38,606 nt of DNA from the NCBI RefSeq assembly GCF_020711235.1, contig NZ_JAJFAV010000026.1:1-38606 (forward strand). Reading direction: 5' to 3'. This DNA is from Hymenobacter sp. 15J16-1T3B (lineage in GTDB: Bacteria > Bacteroidota > Bacteroidia > Cytophagales > Hymenobacteraceae). The position numbers were made by a program, and so were the translations under genes. This document shows, in pieces, positions 1 through 8,947 of this stretch. The notes beneath the pieces are model-generated. The model saw only the letters and a program-made list of their open reading frames with translations, did not search any database and was not told the origin of the DNA. Position 1 is the stretch's first letter. Every line of letters begins with the position of its first letter.

Positions 1-73
<73 letters not shown>

Positions 74-300
74 AAAAAATTCTTAGCATCTACCGAAGCA
101 GAGCCGATGTCGAGTGCTGATCCGACTCGTATTGACGAGCTTATTTCTTGTACGCTGCTCGTTGCTCTGCCGAAGCAGAACAAGTCTTACCTATTTGTCT
201 TTCCAGTCTTTCAAAGAACGTATGCTAATTCCTTTTGAATCAGCCGTGTGGTTGTCATTACAACCTCTTCTTTTCAGTGCTTACCGAGCGTCTTTCCGTT
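74..300 (-). other. 16S rRNA leader (precursor 5' spacer)
   Basis: This stretch lies between the most proximal rRNA promoter and the mature 16S end and has no plausible gene. It carries a boxA-like site (listed separately). It also has two copies of a CCGAAGCAGA phrase, near 94-103 and 171-180, which could help fold the pre-rRNA processing stem. The 3' partner of such a stem is outside the window. Short reading frames here are incidental. Confidence 0.8.
209..220 (-). promoter_or_regulatory. boxA-like antitermination site in the 16S leader
   Basis: The minus strand reads CGTTCTTTGAAA, close to the rRNA boxA consensus (GYTCTTTAANA). It lies about 140 nt upstream of the mature 16S end, where Bacteroidota rRNA leaders usually have a GTTCTTTGA motif. 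By analogy it would recruit NusB/NusE for rRNA antitermination. Confidence 0.6.
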
Positions 301-308
301 CGGGGTTG

Positions 309-338
309 CAAAGGTAAGAAGCCTTTTTCTATTTGCAA
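309..338 (-). promoter_or_regulatory. rRNA promoter P4 (most proximal)
   Basis: On the minus strand a TTG at 338-336 is separated by 19 nt from TACCTTTG at 316-309. This matches the Bacteroidota primary-sigma consensus TTG-N19-TAnnTTTG. An AT-rich GAAAATTTTCCTCGAAAGC block lies just upstream (339-357). Transcription should start around position 303 and run into the 16S leader. Confidence 0.75.
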
Positions 339-388
339 GCTTTCGAGGAAAATTTTCTTTCGTTGTTTTCCTCGTTTCTAGCCTTTCA

Positions 389-429
389 GCGCCTCCTTCT
401 GAAGCGGGGTGCAAAGGTAAGAAGCTTTT
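389..429. repeat. 41-bp direct repeat, copy A (around promoter P3)
   Basis: These 41 bp recur exactly at 482-522. The repeat contains the -7 element and initial transcribed region of an rRNA promoter. A partial third copy lies at about 301-325, covering cggggt-tgcaaaggtaagaagc with one extra T. Confidence 0.9.
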
Positions 430-441
430 CTTTTGCTGCAA
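412..441 (-). promoter_or_regulatory. rRNA promoter P3
   Basis: On the minus strand TTG (441-439), 19 nt, then TACCTTTG (419-412). It sits in a longer direct repeat shared with P2, and has an AAAATTTTT-containing block upstream (about 442-463), like P4. It faces the 16S gene. Confidence 0.75.
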
Positions 442-481
442 GCTTTCGAAGAAAAATTTTCTCTTCGCCTTTCTTCGCTGG

Positions 482-522
482 GCGCCTCCTTCTGAAGCGG
501 GGTGCAAAGGTAAGAAGCTTTT
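482..522. repeat. 41-bp direct repeat, copy B (around promoter P2)
   Basis: An exact copy of 389-429, offset by 93 bp. It suggests the promoter array grew by tandem duplication. Confidence 0.9.
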
Positions 523-534
523 TCGGTTCACAAA
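505..534 (-). promoter_or_regulatory. rRNA promoter P2
   Basis: On the minus strand TTTG (534-531), 18 nt, then TACCTTTG (512-505). The core and downstream bases are identical to P3 over 41 bp. An AT-rich CTCTCGAAAAG block lies upstream at about 536-557. Confidence 0.75.
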
Positions 535-603
535 CTTTTCGAGAGAACTTTTTTAGAAGTCATTTCTCGGTTTTGTTTGCCCCATTCCGTCTGATTGGGA
601 GTG

Positions 604-634
604 CAAAAGTAGCAGGCTCATTTGGAGTACGCAA
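604..634 (-). promoter_or_regulatory. rRNA promoter P1 (most distal)
   Basis: On the minus strand TTG (634-632), 20 nt, then TACTTTTG (611-604) followed by CACTCCC. The elements and spacing match the Bacteroidota consensus. The surrounding sequence is more diverged from the repeat that carries P2-P4. A further TAnnTTTG match at 688-681 has no -33 partner and is not called. Confidence 0.65.
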
Positions 635-639
635 GTCTG

Positions 640-930
640 GGTAGCTTGTCACGGCTTGGCAGGCGGCGTAACTAAGCGCACAAATGTACTGTAGGTGCCT
701 CAACCTCAGGCTTTGCGTCAATGTTCCTCGCTGTCAAAAAAATTTGGTGCCTATCTGCTAAATGGCGGTTATGGCTTTGAATTGCGTCTGCGAACAAGCT
801 CAGGCATGCATTTAGCTGCAGCCGGCGCTATACTGGACTCTGGTTTTGGACAGCTTTAGTTAATGGCATAGCTGTCGTGTACATGACAGCTATGCCGGAG
901 GACCTGCTATAAACAGGGTCAGGCACGACC
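640..930. other. Non-coding stretch between the rRNA promoters and the amylase gene
   Basis: No gene is visible. The only clear structure is a perfect 12-bp-arm hairpin at 865-896, listed separately. An isolated TACATTTG on the minus strand at 688-681 is the only other promoter-like motif. Confidence 0.6.
865..896 (-). terminator. Hairpin downstream of the amylase gene, possible terminator
   Basis: GGCATAGCTGTC and its exact reverse complement flank an 8-nt loop. The hairpin lies 35 nt past the amylase stop codon on the minus strand. There is no T-run on either side, so intrinsic termination is not certain. It may protect the mRNA end or separate the amylase from the rRNA promoters. Confidence 0.45.
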
Positions 931-2778
931 TTACTGCTGGAGAATCAAACCACTCATTGCGGGTAGAGTAGCTTTGGCTCCCTGCTTTGTACCGTCGCCG
1001 AGCAGGGTGTTCCACTGGGATTTGTTGGGAAGCGCGAAGCTGTGGGGCTCAGATTCCAGGTTAAACAGGACGATAACTTGGTGTTGTTCGTTGTAGCGGC
1101 GGTAGGCAAGCAGCTTGCCCGTGGCGGTGAGGAACTCGATGCGGCCGGTACGCAGGACCTTATGCTTCTGGCGAAGGCGGGCCAGTTGCTGGTAGAAACG
1201 GTGGTGTTCGGCGTTATAGGCAACGGGGTCGGTGGGGCCGGGCTGGTAGTTGGTGCGGGTTTCGGGCTCAAACTGCAGGCCGGGCCACATAAGCGGCTTG
1301 CGGCAGTCGGGGTCGTCGGCGCCCCACATGCCTAACTCGTCGCCGTTCCAGATGTGGGGTGCCCCGATGCTGGTGAACTGGTGCATCAGGTACAGGCGCA
1401 CCCGCTTGTAGGTGTCGGCGTCGGGCTTACCGGTTTTGTAGTTGGGGTTGTCGCGCGGGGTAGCCTGATACTTATACTTGGAAGAGTTGTAGAAGTCGGT
1501 GAGCAGGCGCGGGGTGTCGTGGGTGGCGTTGACGTTCATCATGGCGTAGCGCGTGGGCTCGGCCAAGCGGTTCCATTCGGCCTGCAGCGCGGCGACGAAC
1601 TGCGGGGCGTCGAGGGATTCGGTGACGTTGGCGAAAAACTGGCGGGCGGGGCGGTAAGCCTGGTAGAACATGACGGCATCGAATACGTCGCCGCTGGTGT
1701 AGGGCACGGGATTCATCAGCTTGTCCGGCCATTCTTCCCACCAGATTTCCCCGACGAGGTAGGCGTCAGGTTTCAGACTCTTTATATAAGAACGGTAATC
1801 ACGCCAGAAACCCATGGGAATTTGGTCGGCCACGTCGAGGCGGTACCCGTCGACGCCGTTGGCCGCATTGCCGTCGGGCAGCAGCCAGCGTTTGCTTACA
1901 CTATATATATGTTGCTTGGCGCCGGCATTGACGTTGCCCTCGTAGGGGTGGCCGCCGGGCTGCCGAGGTGAGGGCACGTCGACTTTGCGGATTTCGGGCA
2001 GGCTAGCCAGATTGGCCCAGCCCTGGTAGGCAAACTCATTTTGGGGCGTGCCGGGGTTGTCGAAGCTGCTAATCTGGTACCAATCGGCGAAAGGCGAGGC
2101 TTTCTGGTTTTTCAAAATGTCCTGCCACGCCCAAAATTGGGTGCCGGTGTGGTTCCAGGAATAGTCGAGCACCACTTTCATGCGGCGGCGGTGGGCTTCG
2201 CTGATGAGCTTCAGGAACAGCTTATCGGCGCTGGTCCACTGCCAGGTGGCGGGGTCGTTGGGGTTTTCGGCCGCGATGATGCGCTGGTCGCCGGCTGGGT
2301 CAGGTCCGAAGGTGATGTCGACGTGGTGGTAGCTGCGCGGGTCGTACTTGTGCAGCGACGGGGCGTCGTTGATGGGGTTGATATAGAGAGCCGACACGCC
2401 CAGCTCTTGCAGGTAATCGAGCTTGTCGAGGATGCCTTGCAGGTCGCCGCCGTAGCGGCGCAGGCCCAGCTCGTCGCCCCAATTGAGCTTGGCTTGCTTG
2501 GCCCAGGGCTCGGGCTCGTACCAGTTGTGCGCCCAGGGCGTGATGCGCCAGCCGGGCGGAGCCTGAAACGACGGAGCCATGGTAGCGGGCGTAGGATCGT
2601 TTTTCGGGTCGCCGTTGCTGAAGCGCTCCACGAAAATCTGGTACCAGACGACATCCTTGGCCCAGGCCGGCGGCAGCTGCATGCCTTTGAGCGTGGGCTG
2701 GGCCGTGGCAGTCAGGCTTGCGGCGGCCAGAACGGCGCCGCAGATCAGGCAGGGAATGGCGGAGCAAACACGGGGCAT
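931..2778 (-). CDS. Exported GH13 alpha-amylase family glycosidase (cyclomaltodextrinase/neopullulanase-like)
   Basis: A 615-aa starch- or maltodextrin-degrading enzyme, probably periplasmic or secreted. The start at 2778 is preferred over the 15-codon longer frame because it begins directly with a signal peptide (MPRVCSAIPCLICGAVLAAA..TATAQP). The (beta/alpha)8 GH13 motifs appear in order: DYSWNH (205-210), GYRLDVAD with nucleophile Asp315, GEIWWEE with acid/base Glu344, and NATHD (about 417-421). The RLDVAD and GEIW wording resembles the cyclomaltodextrinase/neopullulanase branch rather than classical alpha-amylase. No susC/susD genes or other sus partners are nearby, so it appears to be a single transcription unit. 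Exact substrate preference cannot be read from the sequence. Confidence 0.9.
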   Translation of the reverse strand: MPRVCSAIPCLICGAVLAAASLTATAQPTLKGMQLPPAWAKDVVWYQIFVERFSNGDPKNDPTPATMAPSFQAPPGWRITPWAHNWYEPEPWAKQAKLNWGDELGLRRYGGDLQGILDKLDYLQELGVSALYINPINDAPSLHKYDPRSYHHVDITFGPDPAGDQRIIAAENPNDPATWQWTSADKLFLKLISEAHRRRMKVVLDYSWNHTGTQFWAWQDILKNQKASPFADWYQISSFDNPGTPQNEFAYQGWANLASLPEIRKVDVPSPRQPGGHPYEGNVNAGAKQHIYSVSKRWLLPDGNAANGVDGYRLDVADQIPMGFWRDYRSYIKSLKPDAYLVGEIWWEEWPDKLMNPVPYTSGDVFDAVMFYQAYRPARQFFANVTESLDAPQFVAALQAEWNRLAEPTRYAMMNVNATHDTPRLLTDFYNSSKYKYQATPRDNPNYKTGKPDADTYKRVRLYLMHQFTSIGAPHIWNGDELGMWGADDPDCRKPLMWPGLQFEPETRTNYQPGPTDPVAYNAEHHRFYQQLARLRQKHKVLRTGRIEFLTATGKLLAYRRYNEQHQVIVLFNLESEPHSFALPNKSQWNTLLGDGTKQGAKATLPAMSGLILQQ

Positions 2779-2944
2779 GGGCGGGGCGAAGTCGTAAATG
2801 AACTCCGCAACAAATAAGCGCAAATTGCCAGAACCTCACGCGGCGCAGTTAGACTAAGAATCACGGCGCCAACCACAACTTCCGGGCGGCGTGGGCAGTA
2901 TGACAACGGACGCGGCCGGCGCAAGCAGCCAGCGCGTGCTGTGG

Positions 2945-3772
2945 ATGACTTTTTTTACTCGCGGCTGGGGTGTTGCCTGCCTGTTCACGCTGCTGCTGAC
3001 CAGCTGCCACCTGCTCGAATTCAGCCCCAACCAAGTGGCGGCCACGGGCGGCGCGCGGCAGCTGACGGCTCAGAACCTAGCCCGCCTGCGCCAGCAGCCC
3101 CGCGCGGCGGGCGGCGACACGGTGCGCTTCGTGTTTATCGGCGACACGCAGCGGTTTTACGACGAGACGGCGGAGTTTGTGCGCAGCGTGAATCAGCAAC
3201 GCGGCATCGACTTCGTGCTCGTCGGCGGTGACATTTCGGACTTTGGGCTGGGGCGCGAGATGCAGTGGGTACACGAGCGGCTGCGCCGCCTGCGCATGCC
3301 CTACCTAACCGTCATCGGCAACCACGACCAAGTGGGCAATGGGCGCCGGGCCTACCAAGCGGTGTTTGGGCCGCTGAACTACAGCTTTGAATACGGTGGC
3401 ACGCGCTTCGTGATGGTGGACACCAACGGCCGCGAGGTGGGCTGCAACGGCACCGTGCCCGACCTGGGCTGGCTGCGCCAGGAGCTGGCCGACACCACCC
3501 GGCGCACCGTGGTGGCCTGCCACGTGCCGCCCAACGACAACGACTTCGACCCGCAGCTGATGCTTGGGTACGCCGCCGTGCTGGCCCAGCACCCGCGGCT
3601 GGCCGTGCACCTGGCGGCTCACATCCACCGCTACACGGCCGGGCACCCCTTCCGCGACGCGGTGCCCTATATCACCACCTACAGCCTGCACAAGCACCGC
3701 TACCACGTCGTGTCGGTGTGGGGGCGGCGGGCGTTTAGCCTGCAAACCGTCGATTATGGACCGGCGTCTTAG
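2945..3772 (+). CDS. Calcineurin-like metallophosphoesterase, lipoprotein
   Basis: 275 aa. The N-terminus MTFFTRGWGVACLFTLLLTSC ends in a lipobox-type Cys21, suggesting a membrane-anchored periplasmic phosphohydrolase. The metallophosphoesterase motifs are complete: GDT (66-68), GGDISDFG (94-101), GNHD (125-128), then CHVPP and AAHIHRY, which supply the later metal ligands. A longer frame exists from GTG 2891 or ATG 2900. The start at 2945 is chosen because the signal sequence follows at once. The next gene starts inside its last codons, implying co-transcription. The substrate is unknown; the family covers phosphodiesterases and phosphomonoesterases. Confidence 0.85.
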   Translation: MTFFTRGWGVACLFTLLLTSCHLLEFSPNQVAATGGARQLTAQNLARLRQQPRAAGGDTVRFVFIGDTQRFYDETAEFVRSVNQQRGIDFVLVGGDISDFGLGREMQWVHERLRRLRMPYLTVIGNHDQVGNGRRAYQAVFGPLNYSFEYGGTRFVMVDTNGREVGCNGTVPDLGWLRQELADTTRRTVVACHVPPNDNDFDPQLMLGYAAVLAQHPRLAVHLAAHIHRYTAGHPFRDAVPYITTYSLHKHRYHVVSVWGRRAFSLQTVDYGPAS

Positions 3773-4406
3773 CGGCTGGCGCGGCGCCGCAGTGGGCGTG
3801 GCGCTGGCATTCGTTGGGCCCGGGCCGGCAGCTTGGGCGCAGCGCAGCGGGCCATTTTTTGTGTCGGTGCAGGTGGCGGGCGGCACGGGCGCCGTGGCCG
3901 TGGGCGGGGGCTACTGGCTGGCCAACCGGCGGCTGGAGCCGGAGCTGCTGGTGGGCCTGCTGCCGGGCCGGCTTGCGGGCGGCCGCAGCTTGCCCATTGT
4001 CAGCCTGAAAGCGACGTACGCGCCGAAGGGCTTCGGCCTCGGTCACTCCGACTGGCGCGTGAGCCCGCTGACGGCCGGCGGGCTGGTGAGCTACACCTTC
4101 GGGCCGAACCTATACCTGTCGAGCCGAAAGACCGGACGCTACCCAACCAAGAACTATTACTGGTGGTCGTCGGCGCTGCGGTTGCACGCGTTTGTGGGGC
4201 CGCGCGTGGTGCAAACGGCGGCGGGTGGCTGGCCGCGGCGCCGGATACTGGGTGCGGAAATCGGCACTACCGACCTGTACCTCGTCAGCTGGCTGACCAA
4301 CCACACGCTGCGGTTGCCAGAAATCCTGACGCTGGGCTTCACGGCCAAAGCGGGCGGGACGCCGGCGTACGGCCCCATGCCCGGCCCCGGCAATACTGCG
4401 CCCTGA
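3756..4406 (+). CDS. Exported hypothetical protein, possibly outer-membrane
   Basis: 216 aa, starting with a signal peptide (about MDRRLSGWRGAAVGVALAFV..AAWAQ). The body is rich in Gly, Tyr and alternating hydrophobic residues (GGLVSYTFGPNLYLSS, ALRLHAFVGPRVV), compatible with a small beta-barrel or surface protein. No known family is recognised. The ATG at 3756 overlaps the metallophosphoesterase gene by 17 bp in another frame, so translation is probably coupled. The gene ends 17 bp before the convergent acyltransferase gene. Confidence 0.65.
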   Translation: MDRRLSGWRGAAVGVALAFVGPGPAAWAQRSGPFFVSVQVAGGTGAVAVGGGYWLANRRLEPELLVGLLPGRLAGGRSLPIVSLKATYAPKGFGLGHSDWRVSPLTAGGLVSYTFGPNLYLSSRKTGRYPTKNYYWWSSALRLHAFVGPRVVQTAAGGWPRRRILGAEIGTTDLYLVSWLTNHTLRLPEILTLGFTAKAGGTPAYGPMPGPGNTAP

Positions 4407-4423
4407 GCCGTAGCTTGGTCAAT

Positions 4424-5812
4424 CTACCGGTTGGCCTGGGCGCTGAGGTAGGCGTCGCGGGCTTCGGCGAGCAATTGCAGGATGGTCTGGCGCTGGCGCA
4501 GCAAAGTTTCCACGGCTTCCGGCTGGCGGCGGAAGAGGCGCAGCAGGCGCAGGCGCTGGAGGCGCTGGGTGAGCTGGCCCCAGTAGTGCAAGGCGTAAAA
4601 CCCCGTGATGGGCAGGCTTAGGGCGTAAAGCAAGGTCAGCCAGCCGTGGTGGAAGAGGCGGTGCACCAACCAGATCTGCAAGGGGTAGAACAGGCCGAAG
4701 GTGAGCATGCCCGTCACCATCATCAGCGGGGCGACAAACTCCACGTCCTTGGTAGCGCGCTTGGCCACCAGCGAGGGAATAATGTAGGGCACGTAATTAT
4801 TGATAGCGCCGTAGAGGTAGACGGGGAAGCCCAACGCCACTTTCAGCGTGGTGAGCAGGCCCCGCTCTAGGCGCCCGCGCCCGGCCCCGCTGCGCTGCAG
4901 GGCTTCGTCGGAAAGGCGCAGGTTGCGCAGGCTGTGGGTATAGGCGTCGACTTGCTGGTGCAGCTCGGCCAGGTGCTCGGGGTCGTGGCGCTCAAACCAG
5001 GCCACGCCCTGCAACAGGGTGCGGGTGAGGCGAAACTCCTCGTAGGGGCTGCCTTCGTCGTGCTCGGGCACCAAGTACTGCCCGAAGGTGTCCTCCACCT
5101 GCCGCACCAACGCGTCCTCGGCGTCGTCGCGGGTCACGACGAGGTGGTCCTCCAAACGGCGGCGCAGTTCTTCGGTGAGGGCATCGGCGGCGGCTTCGGG
5201 GTCTTGGCGGTACTGCTCGGCGTAGTCGGCCACCACGATAGGGCGGGCGGGGTACACCAGCACGTCGGAGCGGAAGCGGGTGGGCGCCGAGTAGTTCACG
5301 CCAACGGGCAGCAGGCGCACACCAAGGCGAAAGTCGTGGCGGGCTTCGGCGCCGAGGGCAATGCGGGCGGCCCCGGTCTTGAGGGGCCGCAGCCGCCGCT
5401 CCGAAATGCTGGTGCCTTCGGGGAAAATCATGAGCAGCCCGCCGCGCTCCAGGTGGTCGTAGCTGCGGCCGAAGGCTTTTTCGTTGAGCTCGGCCAGCTG
5501 CTCGGGCGTCACGTTGGCCTCGCCCGATTCGGCATCCTGGCGGCGGTACACCGGAATGCAGTTGGAGTGCTCGAAAAACCAGCGCGAGACGGGGTTCTGG
5601 AAAAACGTGCTCTTGGCCAGGAAAAACAGCTGCCCGCGGCGGCGGTTAGCGGCCACCAGCAGCGGGTCCATGAGCGTGTTGGGGTGGTTCGCGGCCAGCA
5701 GCAGCGGCCCCGGCTCCTGCAGGCGCTCGGGGTGACGAACTTCGAGGCGACGGAAAAACACGCGCAGCGCGAGCTGCACGGGCGGTTTCATCAGGGAGTA
5801 AAGCAGGGGCAT
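4424..5812 (-). CDS. PlsC-type lysophospholipid/glycerol acyltransferase with a C-terminal membrane region
   Basis: 462 aa, of which the first ~220 form an acyltransferase domain. The NHPNTLMDPLL block (His43...Asp49) is the catalytic His/Asp motif and FPEGTS (130-135) is the acyl-acceptor (phosphate-binding) motif. The C-terminal half contains about three hydrophobic segments (near ALGFPVYLYGAI, APLMMVTGMLTFGLFYPL and LTLLYALSLPITGFYAL). The protein is longer than a typical PlsC, as in the family of large Bacteroidota acyltransferases annotated as 1-acyl-sn-glycerol-3-phosphate acyltransferase-like. Likely role: membrane phospholipid synthesis or remodelling at the inner membrane. The acceptor lipid is not determined. 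Confidence 0.85.
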   Translation of the reverse strand: MPLLYSLMKPPVQLALRVFFRRLEVRHPERLQEPGPLLLAANHPNTLMDPLLVAANRRRGQLFFLAKSTFFQNPVSRWFFEHSNCIPVYRRQDAESGEANVTPEQLAELNEKAFGRSYDHLERGGLLMIFPEGTSISERRLRPLKTGAARIALGAEARHDFRLGVRLLPVGVNYSAPTRFRSDVLVYPARPIVVADYAEQYRQDPEAAADALTEELRRRLEDHLVVTRDDAEDALVRQVEDTFGQYLVPEHDEGSPYEEFRLTRTLLQGVAWFERHDPEHLAELHQQVDAYTHSLRNLRLSDEALQRSGAGRGRLERGLLTTLKVALGFPVYLYGAINNYVPYIIPSLVAKRATKDVEFVAPLMMVTGMLTFGLFYPLQIWLVHRLFHHGWLTLLYALSLPITGFYALHYWGQLTQRLQRLRLLRLFRRQPEAVETLLRQRQTILQLLAEARDAYLSAQANR

Positions 5813-5912
5813 AGCGAGGGAATGGACCGGGCCAAGCCGGCCGCCGCCAGAAATACGGGAATTTCGGCGACACTGCCGGGCTTGGCGGCCCCTTACTGCG
5901 GGTTTGGGAGCC

Positions 5913-5992
5913 GTAGCGCAAAGCGCTGCTTCGCGTTTCGTTACAGGACAACATTCGTGCGTTGCCCATGCAGAAGCAGCGTTTCGCGCTAC
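5913..5992. repeat. Imperfect intergenic inverted repeat
   Basis: The 20-bp arm at 5913-5932 (gtagcgcaaagcgctgcttc) and the reverse complement of 5973-5992 match at 18 of 20 positions, with 40 bp between them. The left arm also pairs imperfectly with adjacent sequence up to 5944. It lies between two minus-strand genes and looks like a REP-type or small mobile palindromic element. No coding potential. Confidence 0.6.
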
Positions 5993-6017
5993 ATCCCATG
6001 CAAACTATCCACCTGCC

Positions 6018-7515
<1,498 letters not shown>

Positions 7516-8934
7516 ATGCTATTCAATTCCGTCGAGTTCCTCGTCTTTTTCGTCGTGGTCACGGTGGTGTACTGGGCCCTGCCCCACAGGCTGCGCTGGA
7601 TTCACCTGCTGGTGGCCAGTTGCGGCTTCTACATGGCCTTCATCCCCATTTACCTGCTCATCCTGCTCTTCACCATTGCCATTGATTACGTGGCCGGTAT
7701 TCAGATCGAGCAGGCCCAGGGGCGGCGGCGCAAGCAGTTTTTGATCATGAGCTTGGTGGCCAATCTGGGCGTGCTGGCGGTGTTCAAGTACTACAACTTC
7801 TTCACCGACAACGTCAACGCCCTGCTTGACAGCCTGCACATCAGCCACCACGCGCTGCCGTACTTGAACATTATTTTGCCCATCGGCCTGTCGTTTCACA
7901 CCTTCCAGGCCATGAGCTACACCATCGAGGTGTACCGCGGCAACTTCCGGGCGGAGCGCCATTTGGGCCTGTACGCGCTCTACGTGATGTTTTATCCGCA
8001 ACTGGTGGCTGGCCCCATCGAGCGGCCGCAGAACGTGCTGCCGCAGTTCCACGAAGTGAAGCGCTTCGATTTCACCCAGACGCTGATCGGACTGCAGCGC
8101 ATGCTCTGGGGCATTTTTAAGAAAGTGGTGGTGGGCGACGTGATGGCCGAGTACGTCAACTCCGTCTACAACCACTACGAGGTGCATTCCAGCTGGTCTT
8201 TGCTGCTGGCCACCTACGCCTTCGCGGTGCAGATCTACTGCGACTTCTCCGGCTACTCCGACATTGCCCTGGGCTCGGCGCAGGTGATGGGGTTCCGGCT
8301 GATGGAAAACTTCCGCATGCCCTACTTTGCCAAGTCCGTCACGGAGTTCTGGCGGCGCTGGCACATTTCGCTCTCCACCTGGCTGCGCGACTACCTCTAC
8401 ATCTCCCTGGGCGGCAGCCGCCTAGGCAAGCTGCTGACCTACCGCAACCTGATGCTCACCATGCTGCTGGGCGGCCTCTGGCACGGCGCTTCCTGGAACT
8501 TCGTCGTCTGGGGCTTCCTCAACGGCCTGTACCTGAGCGCCGAAAAGCTGCTGGGCGTGCGCGTGGAAGCCACCGAGCAGCTGCCCTGGTGGTCGAAGGC
8601 CCTGCGCATGGTCCTCACGTTCCACTTGATCTGCCTGACCTGGGTGTTCTTCCGCGCCGAATCGTTCGGGCAAGCGTGGTTTATCGTGCGGCACATCGTG
8701 GAACAGGTACCGGGCACGGCCCTGGCCTGGGAGCCGGGCACCGCTGGGCCGCTGCTGCTGGGCCTCGGGCTGCTGCTGCTGGTGGAATACGGCTACCTGC
8801 GCCGGCGCAGTACCGAGGCCATCATGCCCCACCGCACCTGGACGCGCCCGTTGGCTTTTTCGCTGGCCCTGGCCCTGCTCATCATCTGCTTCGGCGTCTC
8901 GACGGGTGAACAGTTCATCTACTTCCAGTTCTAA
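7516..8934 (+). CDS. MBOAT family O-acyltransferase (AlgI-like)
   Basis: 472 aa, polytopic inner-membrane protein. It is expected to carry an acyl group, usually acetyl, across the membrane for O-acylation of an extracellular polymer. The hallmark MBOAT region is intact: YCDFSGYSDIALG, RWHISLSTWLRDYLYISLGG (291-310), and LWHGASWNFVVWG with the essential His333. The start at 7516 is chosen because MLFNSVEFLVFFVVVTVVYW begins the first membrane segment. The next gene begins 13 bp downstream and encodes an SGNH-type partner, the usual two-component arrangement. No polysaccharide synthesis genes adjoin it, so the acceptor is unknown. Confidence 0.92.
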   Translation: MLFNSVEFLVFFVVVTVVYWALPHRLRWIHLLVASCGFYMAFIPIYLLILLFTIAIDYVAGIQIEQAQGRRRKQFLIMSLVANLGVLAVFKYYNFFTDNVNALLDSLHISHHALPYLNIILPIGLSFHTFQAMSYTIEVYRGNFRAERHLGLYALYVMFYPQLVAGPIERPQNVLPQFHEVKRFDFTQTLIGLQRMLWGIFKKVVVGDVMAEYVNSVYNHYEVHSSWSLLLATYAFAVQIYCDFSGYSDIALGSAQVMGFRLMENFRMPYFAKSVTEFWRRWHISLSTWLRDYLYISLGGSRLGKLLTYRNLMLTMLLGGLWHGASWNFVVWGFLNGLYLSAEKLLGVRVEATEQLPWWSKALRMVLTFHLICLTWVFFRAESFGQAWFIVRHIVEQVPGTALAWEPGTAGPLLLGLGLLLLVEYGYLRRRSTEAIMPHRTWTRPLAFSLALALLIICFGVSTGEQFIYFQF

Positions 8935-8947
8935 CCAGCTCGCCGCC

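Noticed and set aside
248-644. Reading frames of about 85-103 codons on both strands through the rRNA promoter repeats
   Set aside because: Their repeated amino-acid phrases simply mirror the DNA repeat; the sequence is explained by tandem promoters.
681-688. Fifth rRNA promoter (TACATTTG on the minus strand)
   Set aside because: The -7 match is exact, but the nearest TTG is only 12 nt upstream, too close for a -33 element.
2041-2817. Plus-strand open frame (258 codons) opposite the amylase gene
   Set aside because: Antisense shadow; the amylase has all catalytic motifs on the minus strand.
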